From positions 1-39,877 of the forward strand of contig JAGCGH010000109.1 of the NCBI GenBank assembly GCA_017649705.1: a stretch of 39,877 bases of DNA, written 5' to 3'. Positions 1 through 7,551 of the stretch are shown one piece after another (the first letter of the stretch is position 1; each line of letters starts with the position of its first letter). Below the pieces are notes generated by a model. That model ran no database searches. It was given only the letters and a program-made list of their open reading frames with translations, and had not been told where the DNA came from. This stretch comes from a bacterium (GTDB lineage: Bacteria; Auribacterota; UBA3054). The translations under genes were made by a program, and so were the position numbers.

Positions 1-1
1 C

Positions 2-817
2 ACCGTCTTCTGGTGCGACTGGGCCAAGGATTTCGTCAACGAGGACGGCGTCCTGGACAGAAGGCTTATGCCGGACTTCGTCCATCCCAACGAGCTGGGT
101 TTCCAGAAATGGTTTGAGGGATTGAAGCCTATGCTGGACTGGATGCTCTACGTTGACGGTCCGCCGGAAGCCTACTATCCCCAGACCAAGAGCGAACAGG
201 GCTGGTGGATGCAAAGGATGCGGGAAAGGCGCACGCAGATCCTCCAGAAAGAAGACCACAAATTCGACCTGGTCATGTGCGGCGACTCTATTACCCACAT
301 GTGGGAGTGGGAAAGCAACGGAAAGACCGTCGCCGACGAATTCTTCTCCGACATTTCCGTTTTGAACAACGGCTACGGCGGCGACTGGACGCAGAACCAG
401 CTTTGGCGCGTCCAGAACGGCGAACTTGACAACTACGAGGCGAAACTGATAACGCTGCTTATCGGCACCAACAATCACAAGGCCAAAAAGGAAGACGTGG
501 CGGAAGGTATCAGGCTGATCCTCCAGGAAATGAGGAAGCGCCAGCCCAAGGCCAAGATCATTCTGCACGCCATCTTCCCCTGCAACGAGAAGCCCGACGA
601 TCCCATCAGGATAAAGAACGACGAGACCAACGAGCTCATAAAGAAGTTCGCGGACGGGGAGAACATCATCTGGTTCGACATCAGAAAAGAGCTGATGAAC
701 GAAGACGGGACCATCAGCAAGGAAATGTTCCCGGATTACCTGCATCCCTCGCCCAAAGGCTACCGCGTCTGGGCGGAAGCTTTGAAACCCTATATTGAAA
801 AATACTGCAAGGAGTGA
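2..817 (+). CDS. Tandem SGNH-domain secreted esterase, 5' partial
   Basis: The reading frame is open from base 2, so the gene enters from outside the window; an ATG at 68 is internal. The first bases encode the end of one SGNH domain, with the Asp-x-x-His block PDFVHP. A complete second SGNH domain follows. Its nucleophile block is VMCGDSITH (Ser codon 287-289), its oxyanion blocks are GYGGD and IGTNN, and its C-terminal block is PDYLHP, so all catalytic residues are present. The blocks GYGGD, LWR.QNGEL and IGTNN strongly recall the catalytic subunits of mammalian platelet-activating-factor acetylhydrolase Ib, an acyl-ester hydrolase. A bacterial relative is most likely a carbohydrate or lipid O-acyl esterase; the substrate cannot be read from sequence. 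By analogy with the next genes the full protein probably has a signal peptide and about 450 residues. It is the first of four tandem paralogues; its stop lies 2 bases before the next start. Confidence 0.85.
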   Translation, partial: TVFWCDWAKDFVNEDGVLDRRLMPDFVHPNELGFQKWFEGLKPMLDWMLYVDGPPEAYYPQTKSEQGWWMQRMRERRTQILQKEDHKFDLVMCGDSITHMWEWESNGKTVADEFFSDISVLNNGYGGDWTQNQLWRVQNGELDNYEAKLITLLIGTNNHKAKKEDVAEGIRLILQEMRKRQPKAKIILHAIFPCNEKPDDPIRIKNDETNELIKKFADGENIIWFDIRKELMNEDGTISKEMFPDYLHPSPKGYRVWAEALKPYIEKYCKE

Positions 818-819
818 CC

Positions 820-2208
820 ATGAAAAAATTATCCGCTTTTGTTTTCACTCTGCTCCTGACGTCCCTGACCTTCGCCATGGGCGTCATGCCGGCCTTGACG
901 CCCGCTCCGCAGAGCACGGATTCCAATTACTGGTGGTGCACCAAGCACAACGCTAAGCTTAACGAGATCAAGGAGCGCGGCGACGCGCTGGTCGCTTTCT
1001 ACGGCGACTCCATTACCGAACTGTGGGAGTGGCAGGACCGCGGAAAAGCCATTTGGGAAGAACAGTTCGTCAAAGGTCCTTACAAGGGCATCTGCTTCGG
1101 ATACAGCGCCGACTGCACGCAGCATCTGCTGTGGAGGCTTGAGAACGGCGAAATGGAAGGGCTTGACCCCAAGGTGGTCGTAGTTCAGATCGGCACCAAC
1201 AACAGCTGGCTGCATCCGGAATATCCCGCCGCCGACACGATTTTTGCCATTTCGGCTATCCTCCAGAAGATCAGGAACGGCTTCCCCAAAGCGAAAGTCA
1301 TCATGTGCCCCATCCCGCCCTGCGGCGAACTGCCGGAGGATCCGAGGAGAATAAAGAACAACATCGTCAACAAGGAGATCGCGAAATTCACGGACGGCAG
1401 GGAAGTCTTTTGGCTCGACTGGTCGTATCCTCTCCTAAAATCGGACGGCAAAGTTGACAAGACGCTCTTCTACGATTTCGTCCATCCCACCAAGGAAGGG
1501 TATGAGAAATGGTTCCAGGCCCTGAAGCCGCTCCTTGACGAATTCCTCGTCCCCCAAAAGGAAAAGGAACCGGAAGCCATAACTCCTGCCTCAAAGCTTG
1601 AGGAAGAGTGGTGGAGGAAGCGTCTCTTCGATCACAGGGTCAAGATCTGCACCAGCACCAACAAATTTTTCGACCTGGTCTTGTGCGGCGACTCCATAAC
1701 CCACGGCTGGGAAGGCTGGGGCAAACCGGTCTTCGAGGAATACTTCTCCGGGATACAAACTTTGAACTGCGGCTACGGCGGCGACAAGACTCAGCATCTG
1801 CTCTGGAGGCTGCAGAACGGCGAACTGGACGGCTACAAGGCCAAAAACGTAGCCGTTATGATCGGCACCAACAACGTGGAGGATCCCGCCGAAGACGTGG
1901 CGGCCGCCATTAAAGCCTGTATTGAAACGATAAAAGAAAAACAGCCGGAAGCCAAAATACTTCTCATGCCGATCTTCCCAAGGGACAAGCAGCCCACGAA
2001 TGAGAGAAGAATAAAGAACGGAAAAGTCAACGAGATCATAAAGGAACTCGCCGACGGCGAAAAGGTCGTTTGGCTCGATTTCAACGATAAGCTTGTGCAA
2101 GAGGACGGAACGCTCTCCGAATCGGTGTTCCCGGATTTCCTGCATCCCAACGAAATAGGCTACCGCGTCTGGGCGGAAGCTTTGAAACCTTTTACTGAAA
2201 ACAATTAA
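820..2208 (+). CDS. Two-domain SGNH/GDSL esterase (PAF-acetylhydrolase-like)
   Basis: This is a predicted secreted protein of 462 residues with two SGNH hydrolase domains. I place the start at ATG 820 rather than the in-frame GTG at 814, because AAGGAG (809-814) is a good ribosome site for 820 and would overlap the GTG. The N-terminus MKKLSAFVFTLLLTSLTFA is a signal peptide. Domain 1 has the nucleophile Ser64 in YGDSITE, GTNN, and Asp219/His222 in YDFVHP, but its second block reads GYSAD where the other intact domains have GYGGD. Domain 2 has Ser292 in CGDSITH, GYGGD, GTNN and PDFLHP, all intact. A linker with EEWW separates the domains. The likely role is removal of acyl groups from an extracellular or periplasmic substrate. 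It is the second of four tandem paralogues and is probably co-transcribed with them. Confidence 0.85.
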   Translation: MKKLSAFVFTLLLTSLTFAMGVMPALTPAPQSTDSNYWWCTKHNAKLNEIKERGDALVAFYGDSITELWEWQDRGKAIWEEQFVKGPYKGICFGYSADCTQHLLWRLENGEMEGLDPKVVVVQIGTNNSWLHPEYPAADTIFAISAILQKIRNGFPKAKVIMCPIPPCGELPEDPRRIKNNIVNKEIAKFTDGREVFWLDWSYPLLKSDGKVDKTLFYDFVHPTKEGYEKWFQALKPLLDEFLVPQKEKEPEAITPASKLEEEWWRKRLFDHRVKICTSTNKFFDLVLCGDSITHGWEGWGKPVFEEYFSGIQTLNCGYGGDKTQHLLWRLQNGELDGYKAKNVAVMIGTNNVEDPAEDVAAAIKACIETIKEKQPEAKILLMPIFPRDKQPTNERRIKNGKVNEIIKELADGEKVVWLDFNDKLVQEDGTLSESVFPDFLHPNEIGYRVWAEALKPFTENN

Positions 2209-2230
2209 CAATCCATAGAGGAGGACAAAT

Positions 2231-3571
2231 ATGAAAAAACTCCTTGTGCTTCCTATCCTGCTCGGATGCGTCCTGGCGTTTGCGGCTCCCGAATCATGCG
2301 ATCCGGTGATCCACAATTACAACGGCTGGATGGAACGCCATAATCAGAAGCTCAATTTCATCAAACAGTACAGTTCCGAAATACAGATCGCGTTTTTCGG
2401 CGACTCCATCACCCACTTTTTTGAGGACACGGGAAAAACAGTTTGGAACCAGTATTTCAACGGGACGCCTTACCGGGCCCTCAACTGCGGCTACGGCGGC
2501 GACCTTACCCAGCACGTTTTGTGGCGCATGCTGAACGGCGAGCTTGACGGTTACAAAGCCAAGGCTCTCGTTCTGATGATCGGCACCAACAACGCCGGCG
2601 CCAACACGGTCTACAGGGAACCGCAGGGCGACACCGTCCTGGGCATCAAAAAGTGCGTGGAGCTCATGCAGGAGAAGCAGCCTGACGCCGTAGTCATCCT
2701 CTGCTCCATCTCTCCCAGGGGCACGGACAAAAACGACAATTACAGGAAACGCAACGACATCGTCAACAAGGAGATCGAAAAGTTCTGCGACGGCGAAAAA
2801 GTCATTTGGTGCGACTGGGGCCCCCAGATGCTGGAACCGGATGAAACGCTGCCCGTGGAAATGTGCTCCACCGACTATCTGCATCCTACCGTGAAGGGCT
2901 ACAAGATCTGGGTGAAGAACCTTCTCCCTCTCTTTGCCAGGATCATCGATCCCAAGGATCCTGATTCCGCCGTGGCGCCGTCCATCAGGACGGAAAGGGA
3001 ATGGTGGGACGCCATCGAAACCGTCAGGGGAGACGTGAGCGACAAGAACGTGGCCTTCCTGGGCGACTCTTTCCTGGAGGGCTTTTACAGCGTGGCCCCC
3101 GAGGCCAGGAAAGACCTCCTCGGCGAAAAGAGCGAAGTCAACCTGACTTTCCAGGGCGATCAGGTGCAGAACGTTCTGTGGCGCGCGAAAATGGGCGAGC
3201 TGAACGGATACACGGCCGACACTCTGATCATTTGCGCCGGGAACGCCAACACCAACAAGACTCCTGTGGAAGTCGCGGCCGGAATCACGACGCTCGTTGA
3301 AGCCGCCAGGGCCAAGCAGAAAAAGGCCAAGATCCTTGTGACTCCCATACTGCCCATGGGCAGGGAGAAAGATTCCGTCATTAGAAAGTGGGTCGAAGAG
3401 ACCAACGAGCTTTTGAGAGGCATAGAAAAAGAAGGCGTTAAGCTTGTCGACCCCGCGAGCGTTTTGCTTGACGAAGCCGGCACTCTTCCCGAAAAGTATT
3501 CCGCCGACGGCGTGTCGCTGACCAAAGAAGGCTACGAAGCTTGGGGCGCCCTTTTGAAATCTAATCTTTAA
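2231..3571 (+). CDS. Two-domain SGNH esterase, second domain degenerate
   Basis: 446 residues, secreted: MKKLLVLPILLGCVLAFA is a signal peptide. The start at ATG 2231 follows AGGAGG at about 2218-2223. Domain 1 keeps every catalytic block: Ser59 in FGDSITH, GYGGD, IGTNN, and Asp215/His218 in TDYLHP. Domain 2 keeps Ser280 in LGDSFLE, but block II is FQGD instead of GYGGD, block III is AGNANT instead of GTNN, and the C-terminal block reads ADGVSL, so Ser429 stands where the catalytic His should be. The second domain is therefore probably inactive or serves for binding. It sits 22 bases after the previous paralogue and 24 before the next, so the four genes look like one operon produced by tandem duplication. 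Confidence 0.85.
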   Translation: MKKLLVLPILLGCVLAFAAPESCDPVIHNYNGWMERHNQKLNFIKQYSSEIQIAFFGDSITHFFEDTGKTVWNQYFNGTPYRALNCGYGGDLTQHVLWRMLNGELDGYKAKALVLMIGTNNAGANTVYREPQGDTVLGIKKCVELMQEKQPDAVVILCSISPRGTDKNDNYRKRNDIVNKEIEKFCDGEKVIWCDWGPQMLEPDETLPVEMCSTDYLHPTVKGYKIWVKNLLPLFARIIDPKDPDSAVAPSIRTEREWWDAIETVRGDVSDKNVAFLGDSFLEGFYSVAPEARKDLLGEKSEVNLTFQGDQVQNVLWRAKMGELNGYTADTLIICAGNANTNKTPVEVAAGITTLVEAARAKQKKAKILVTPILPMGREKDSVIRKWVEETNELLRGIEKEGVKLVDPASVLLDEAGTLPEKYSADGVSLTKEGYEAWGALLKSNL

Positions 3572-3595
3572 GGATCAGCCAATAGGAGAATTGAT

Positions 3596-4969
3596 ATGAA
3601 AAATATAAGTTTGCTCTTAGTTGTTTTGATGTCCGGCAGTCTTTTTGCCGGCGTCAGAGCGGCCACTCCGACTCCTCAGAGCACCGATCCCTCCTCCGCG
3701 TGGTGCCAGCGCTTTGAGAAAAAATGCGCCGCTTTGAAAGAAAAAGGCGCTCCGCTTCTTCTCATCGGCGACGAAGTCACCGAGATGTGGGAGGAGAACG
3801 GCAAAGGTATGCAGCCCTTCAGGGCGTATCTGCAGAAGGAACCCATGAGCGCCGTGGATATCGGCTACGGCGGCGACAGGACGGAAAACGTTCTCTGGCG
3901 TCTCCAGAACGGCGAACTGGACGGCTACGAGCCGCCCAAGGCGGCCCTCCTCATGGTGGGCGCCAACAACACCCTCGGCTTCACGGAAGACGAGGAGCCG
4001 CCCTGCGACACCATCCTCGGCATCCGCAGCATCATCGACACAATCAGGGAACGCTGCCCTGAAACGAAGATCTTCGTCTTCGCGATCCTTCCCTGCGGCC
4101 GCACGCCAAACGACCAGAGAAGGACCAGGAACTTCAATGTCAACTCGGCCCTGAGCCGTCTGTGCGAAACGTTTGGCGCGACCTACTACGAGATCAACAG
4201 CCAGGTGATGGACATTGACGGCAATTTCGGCGAGGACTTTTCCTACGACGGATTGCACCTGAACACCAAGGGCTACAAGGTCTGGGTCAAGAACATCACG
4301 AAGCTCATTGATCCCATTTTCTTCCCGGAAGAAACGCCAAGTTACAAGCTCCCGCTTTCCCGCTTCGGCGAACCGTGGTGGCATGATAGAGTCTTCGAGA
4401 TCAGGTCCTCCATAGGCACGACCACCACCCGTCCCAATGTTGTTTTACTGGGTGACGATCTGGCCAAAGGCTGGGAAGAGCAAGGCGCCGAGGCGGCCAA
4501 GGAAGCCTTCGGCACCCGCCGCGTGAACAACGCCGGAATCGAAGGCGACGCGCTGGCCCAGATTATCTGGCGCGCCAGATACAGCTGCCTTTCCGCTTTC
4601 CGTCCGGCCCTTGTGGTTCTGCATGCCGGGCTGGTGGATTCCGAGCTTTCCGTCGAGGAATTCCTTGACGCTTACAGCGATCTGGCGGCCGAGGCGAGAG
4701 CGAAGCAGTCGGCTTCCAAGATCGTCATAATGGCCGTTCCTCCCAGGGGCGCTTCTCCAAACGATCCCATGAGGGCGAGGATAGAGGCGATCAACGACGG
4801 GCTCGAAAAGCTGGTCAACCACGACAAGACCTTCTTCGTAAACTGCAACGACGAGCTTTTGGAACCGGACGGAACGCTGTCTCCTGAAATGTCGCCGGAC
4901 CAGATCCACTTCAGCGCCAAGGCTTATGAGATCTGGGGCAGCGCCATCAAGAAGATCCTCGAGAATTAA
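3596..4969 (+). CDS. Two-domain SGNH-like protein lacking both catalytic serines
   Basis: 457 residues with signal peptide MKNISLLLVVLMSGSLFAG; AGGAGA stands just upstream of ATG 3596. The fold signature of two SGNH domains is clear (GYGGD and LWRLQNGELDGY in domain 1; EPWW at the domain junction), but the nucleophile is replaced in both: Glu60 in IGDEVTE and Asp288 in LGDDLAK. Domain 1 keeps GANN and the Asp218/His221 pair. Domain 2 keeps Asp435/His438 but has GLVDS where GTNN is expected. By family knowledge such a protein should not form an acyl-enzyme, so it is a candidate pseudoenzyme, perhaps a binding or partner subunit for the active paralogues encoded upstream; that role is inference. 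It is the fourth and last of the tandem array; the glycosyltransferase gene starts 8 bases later. Confidence 0.82.
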   Translation: MKNISLLLVVLMSGSLFAGVRAATPTPQSTDPSSAWCQRFEKKCAALKEKGAPLLLIGDEVTEMWEENGKGMQPFRAYLQKEPMSAVDIGYGGDRTENVLWRLQNGELDGYEPPKAALLMVGANNTLGFTEDEEPPCDTILGIRSIIDTIRERCPETKIFVFAILPCGRTPNDQRRTRNFNVNSALSRLCETFGATYYEINSQVMDIDGNFGEDFSYDGLHLNTKGYKVWVKNITKLIDPIFFPEETPSYKLPLSRFGEPWWHDRVFEIRSSIGTTTTRPNVVLLGDDLAKGWEEQGAEAAKEAFGTRRVNNAGIEGDALAQIIWRARYSCLSAFRPALVVLHAGLVDSELSVEEFLDAYSDLAAEARAKQSASKIVIMAVPPRGASPNDPMRARIEAINDGLEKLVNHDKTFFVNCNDELLEPDGTLSPEMSPDQIHFSAKAYEIWGSAIKKILEN

Positions 4970-4977
4970 AAGATCTG

Positions 4978-6093
4978 ATGAAGATCCTTGTAGTCAATTG
5001 GCGCTGCATCAAAAACCCTGAAGCGGGCGGCGCGGAGATCCATATGCATGAGATCTTCCGCCGCGTCGCTTCCATGGGGCATGACGTTACGCTGGTGGCC
5101 CACGCCTACAAGGGCGCTCCCAAAGAGGAGGTCATCGACGGCATAAAGACCGTAAGGATCGGCAACCGCTACCTTTTCCATTACGCTTTCAAGCGTTATT
5201 ACAAAAAGTATCTCGAGGGCAAATTCGACATCGTGGTCGACGACATCTCGAAGATCCCGCTCTTCACGCCCCAATATGTAAAAGAACCGCTGGTCGGCAT
5301 CTCCCTTCACATCCACGGGAAGACGCTCTACAAGGAGCTTCCCAAGCTGGTCGCGGACTACATAATAAACAGGGAGCTCAGGATCCCGGAAGTCTACAAG
5401 GGAAAACTTATCTTCGCCGACTCTCCCAGCGCCCGGGACGAACTCATCAGGATGGGGCACGCCCCGGACAGGACGGCGCTTTTGTACGCCGGCATCGACC
5501 ACGAGCTTTTCAAAAACAACAAAGCCCCCAAAAGCGAGCGCCCGCTCATAAGCTACATCGGAAGGCTGAAGCGCTACAAGCAGGTCGACCTAATCGTGAA
5601 GGCCATGCCGATCATCTTGAAAGAATTCCCCGACGCTATGCTTGAGATCGGCGGAAAAGGGGACGACCTTCCCAACATTGAGGCGGCCGTAAAGGAAGCC
5701 CACGTTGAAAAGAACGTCCGCTTCCTGGGCTTCCTTTCCGAAGAGGAAAAAGCGAAGGCCATGGCGCGCGCCACCGTAACCGCCACCATGGCGGAAAAGG
5801 AAGGCTGGGGCATAACCGTAATAGAATCCAACGCCGCGGGAACTCCCGTAGTAGGCTCCAACGTCCAGGGGCTCAGGGACTCCATCGTGGACGGCAGGAC
5901 CGGGCTTCTGGTCGAACCGGGCAGCAGCGCGGACCTGGCCCACAAGATCATAAGCCTTCTCAATGACCGCCGGATGCTTGACTCCATGCGATCCGAAGCG
6001 GAGAAATGGGCCGCCTCCTTCACCTGGGAAAGATCCGCCCGGGATTTTTTGGAAGCGGCGGAATCAGAGATAAAGAATTTTAAATGCAAATAA
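4978..6093 (+). CDS. GT4-family glycosyltransferase
   Basis: 371 residues, cytoplasmic, GT-B fold retaining glycosyltransferase that would transfer a sugar from a nucleotide-sugar donor. The N-terminal domain begins MKILVVNWRCIKNPEAGGAE, with the usual Gly-Gly-Ala-Glu turn. The C-terminal domain has the donor-binding E-x7-E motif (EGWGITVIE) followed by AAGTPVVGS, and VDGRTGLLVEPG, both typical of GT4. The length is normal. ATG 4978 lies 8 bases after the last SGNH gene, with only a weak upstream purine stretch, so translation may be coupled. Its end overlaps the DUF362 gene by 10 bases. The neighbourhood (SGNH esterases, a DUF362 protein) suggests synthesis or tailoring of an envelope polysaccharide; donor and acceptor are unknown. 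Confidence 0.9.
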   Translation: MKILVVNWRCIKNPEAGGAEIHMHEIFRRVASMGHDVTLVAHAYKGAPKEEVIDGIKTVRIGNRYLFHYAFKRYYKKYLEGKFDIVVDDISKIPLFTPQYVKEPLVGISLHIHGKTLYKELPKLVADYIINRELRIPEVYKGKLIFADSPSARDELIRMGHAPDRTALLYAGIDHELFKNNKAPKSERPLISYIGRLKRYKQVDLIVKAMPIILKEFPDAMLEIGGKGDDLPNIEAAVKEAHVEKNVRFLGFLSEEEKAKAMARATVTATMAEKEGWGITVIESNAAGTPVVGSNVQGLRDSIVDGRTGLLVEPGSSADLAHKIISLLNDRRMLDSMRSEAEKWAASFTWERSARDFLEAAESEIKNFKCK

Positions 6094-7508
6094 GAGACCA
6101 CAGAGTTTTCCTTACGGCCGGAGCGGCCGAATACCCCGCCGAAGCGCCCTTCCACCCTTCGGAAAAATACCCCGAATTCGCGGGATCGGAGTGGGTCTCT
6201 TTGCAAGCTGATAAAGAAAATCACGTTTACGCCGAACTGCGGGAGCTTTTGATGAAAGCCTATCCCGACAGCCGGGGGAACTTTTTGTCGGCGGTCATAA
6301 AGCCCGGGGACCGGGTGGTGATAAAGCCCAATCTGGTGAAAGCCTGCCGCGAGGAAAACGGCGAGTGGGAGCAGGTCGTCACCCACGGCGCGGTCTTAAG
6401 GGCGGTGATGGATTACGTCCTGCTGGCCCTGGAAGGCAAAGGCGAAGTCGTCATCGCGGAGGCCCCGCAGACCGACACCTGCTTCGAAGAGGCGGCTTCC
6501 CGCAGCGGTATCGCTCAGGTTGCTGAATGGTACGGGAAGACCGCCCCCGTGAAAGTCTCGCTCCTCGATCTCAGGAAAGAGGAATGGCTCTCCAAGGACG
6601 GCATAACCGTCAAGCGCACGGAACTTAAAGGAGACCCAATGGGATACCACGCGGTGGACCTGGCCGGGGAAAGCGCGTTTTCCGAAGTGGAGGGAAAGGA
6701 CGCCGAGGCGCCATTGTACGGCGCGGACTACGATCTTAAGGAGACCGCCGCCCACCATTCCAAGGGGAAGCACGAATATTTGCTCTCCGAAACAGTCTTG
6801 AGCTGCGACGTCATAATAAACCTGCCGAAGCTGAAGACCCACAAGAAGACCGGGCTTACCTGCGCCATGAAAAATTTGGTGGGCATCAACGGCGACAAAA
6901 ACTGGCTTCCCCATTACAGGCTTGGCTCCCCAGAAGAGGGCGGCGACCAGTTCGCGAAAGGGGGCTGGAAATCGAAAAGCGAAAGGGGGCTGGTCACTTT
7001 CGGGAAAAACTTAATGTACCGCCTGCCCGCCTGGCTCAACGAGATATTCAGGCCCGTCAAGGCCCTGGGCCGCCTGATCTACGGCGACACCTCCAAAACT
7101 GTGCGCAGCGGCAACTGGCACGGCAACGACACCTGCTGGCGCATGGTCTGGGACCTTAACACGGCGCTTTTAAAAGCCGCCAGGGCCCGGACCATAATAA
7201 CCATAGCGGACGCGGTGGTGGCCGGAGAAGGGGACGGGCCCCTCTCGCCGGACAGGAAGGAGTGCGGCTGGCTGGCCCTGGGCGAGGATCCCCAGACCCT
7301 GGACAGGACCCTGGCTTTCTGCATGGGGTTCGATCCGGCCAAAATAGCTTATTTAAACAAGCCTCTGTCCGGCGTATCAGTCGACTGCGAGGTGGTTTTC
7401 ACCTCCGAAGACGCCAAGGCGGCGATCAGATCCACGCCCCCCTTCAAACCCCATTTCGGCTGGATCGGAAAAATAGAACTTAACACTGATGCCAAAAAAA
7501 GTTTATAA
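6084..7508 (+). CDS. DUF362 domain protein
   Basis: 474 residues, no signal peptide. It matches the DUF362 family: PGDRVVIKPNLVKAC near residue 73, THGAVLRAVMDYVL, VIAEAPQTD, then INLPKLKTHKKTGLTCAMKN and NLVGINGDKNWLPHYRLG, and a late WHGNDTCWRMVWDLN block. DUF362 proteins have no assigned reaction that I can state; some relatives carry ferredoxin domains, but no CxxCxxC cluster is visible here. The ATG at 6084 lies inside the end of the GT4 gene (10-base overlap), so the two are translationally coupled. The 3' end carries a promoter-like sequence (7480-7509) for the following gene. Pairing with a glycosyltransferase is suggestive of an envelope-related role but not proof. Confidence 0.85.
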   Translation: MQIRDHRVFLTAGAAEYPAEAPFHPSEKYPEFAGSEWVSLQADKENHVYAELRELLMKAYPDSRGNFLSAVIKPGDRVVIKPNLVKACREENGEWEQVVTHGAVLRAVMDYVLLALEGKGEVVIAEAPQTDTCFEEAASRSGIAQVAEWYGKTAPVKVSLLDLRKEEWLSKDGITVKRTELKGDPMGYHAVDLAGESAFSEVEGKDAEAPLYGADYDLKETAAHHSKGKHEYLLSETVLSCDVIINLPKLKTHKKTGLTCAMKNLVGINGDKNWLPHYRLGSPEEGGDQFAKGGWKSKSERGLVTFGKNLMYRLPAWLNEIFRPVKALGRLIYGDTSKTVRSGNWHGNDTCWRMVWDLNTALLKAARARTIITIADAVVAGEGDGPLSPDRKECGWLALGEDPQTLDRTLAFCMGFDPAKIAYLNKPLSGVSVDCEVVFTSEDAKAAIRSTPPFKPHFGWIGKIELNTDAKKSL

Positions 7509-7509
7509 T
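7480..7509 (+). promoter_or_regulatory. Predicted sigma70-type promoter for the 7552 gene
   Basis: TTAACA (7480-7485), an 18-base spacer and a perfect TATAAT (7504-7509) precede the large secreted protein gene. The promoter overlaps the last codons of the DUF362 gene and would give a leader of roughly 35 bases that contains the AGGAGG ribosome site at 7539-7544. Confidence 0.5.
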
Positions 7510-7551
7510 ATTAGTGAAAGTAAATCTTTTAACATTTCAGGAGGAAAAAAT

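Noticed and set aside
7489..7551. Upstream start (ATG 7489) for the large secreted protein
   Set aside because: It lies within the DUF362 gene, and the AGGAGG site and signal peptide fit ATG 7552.
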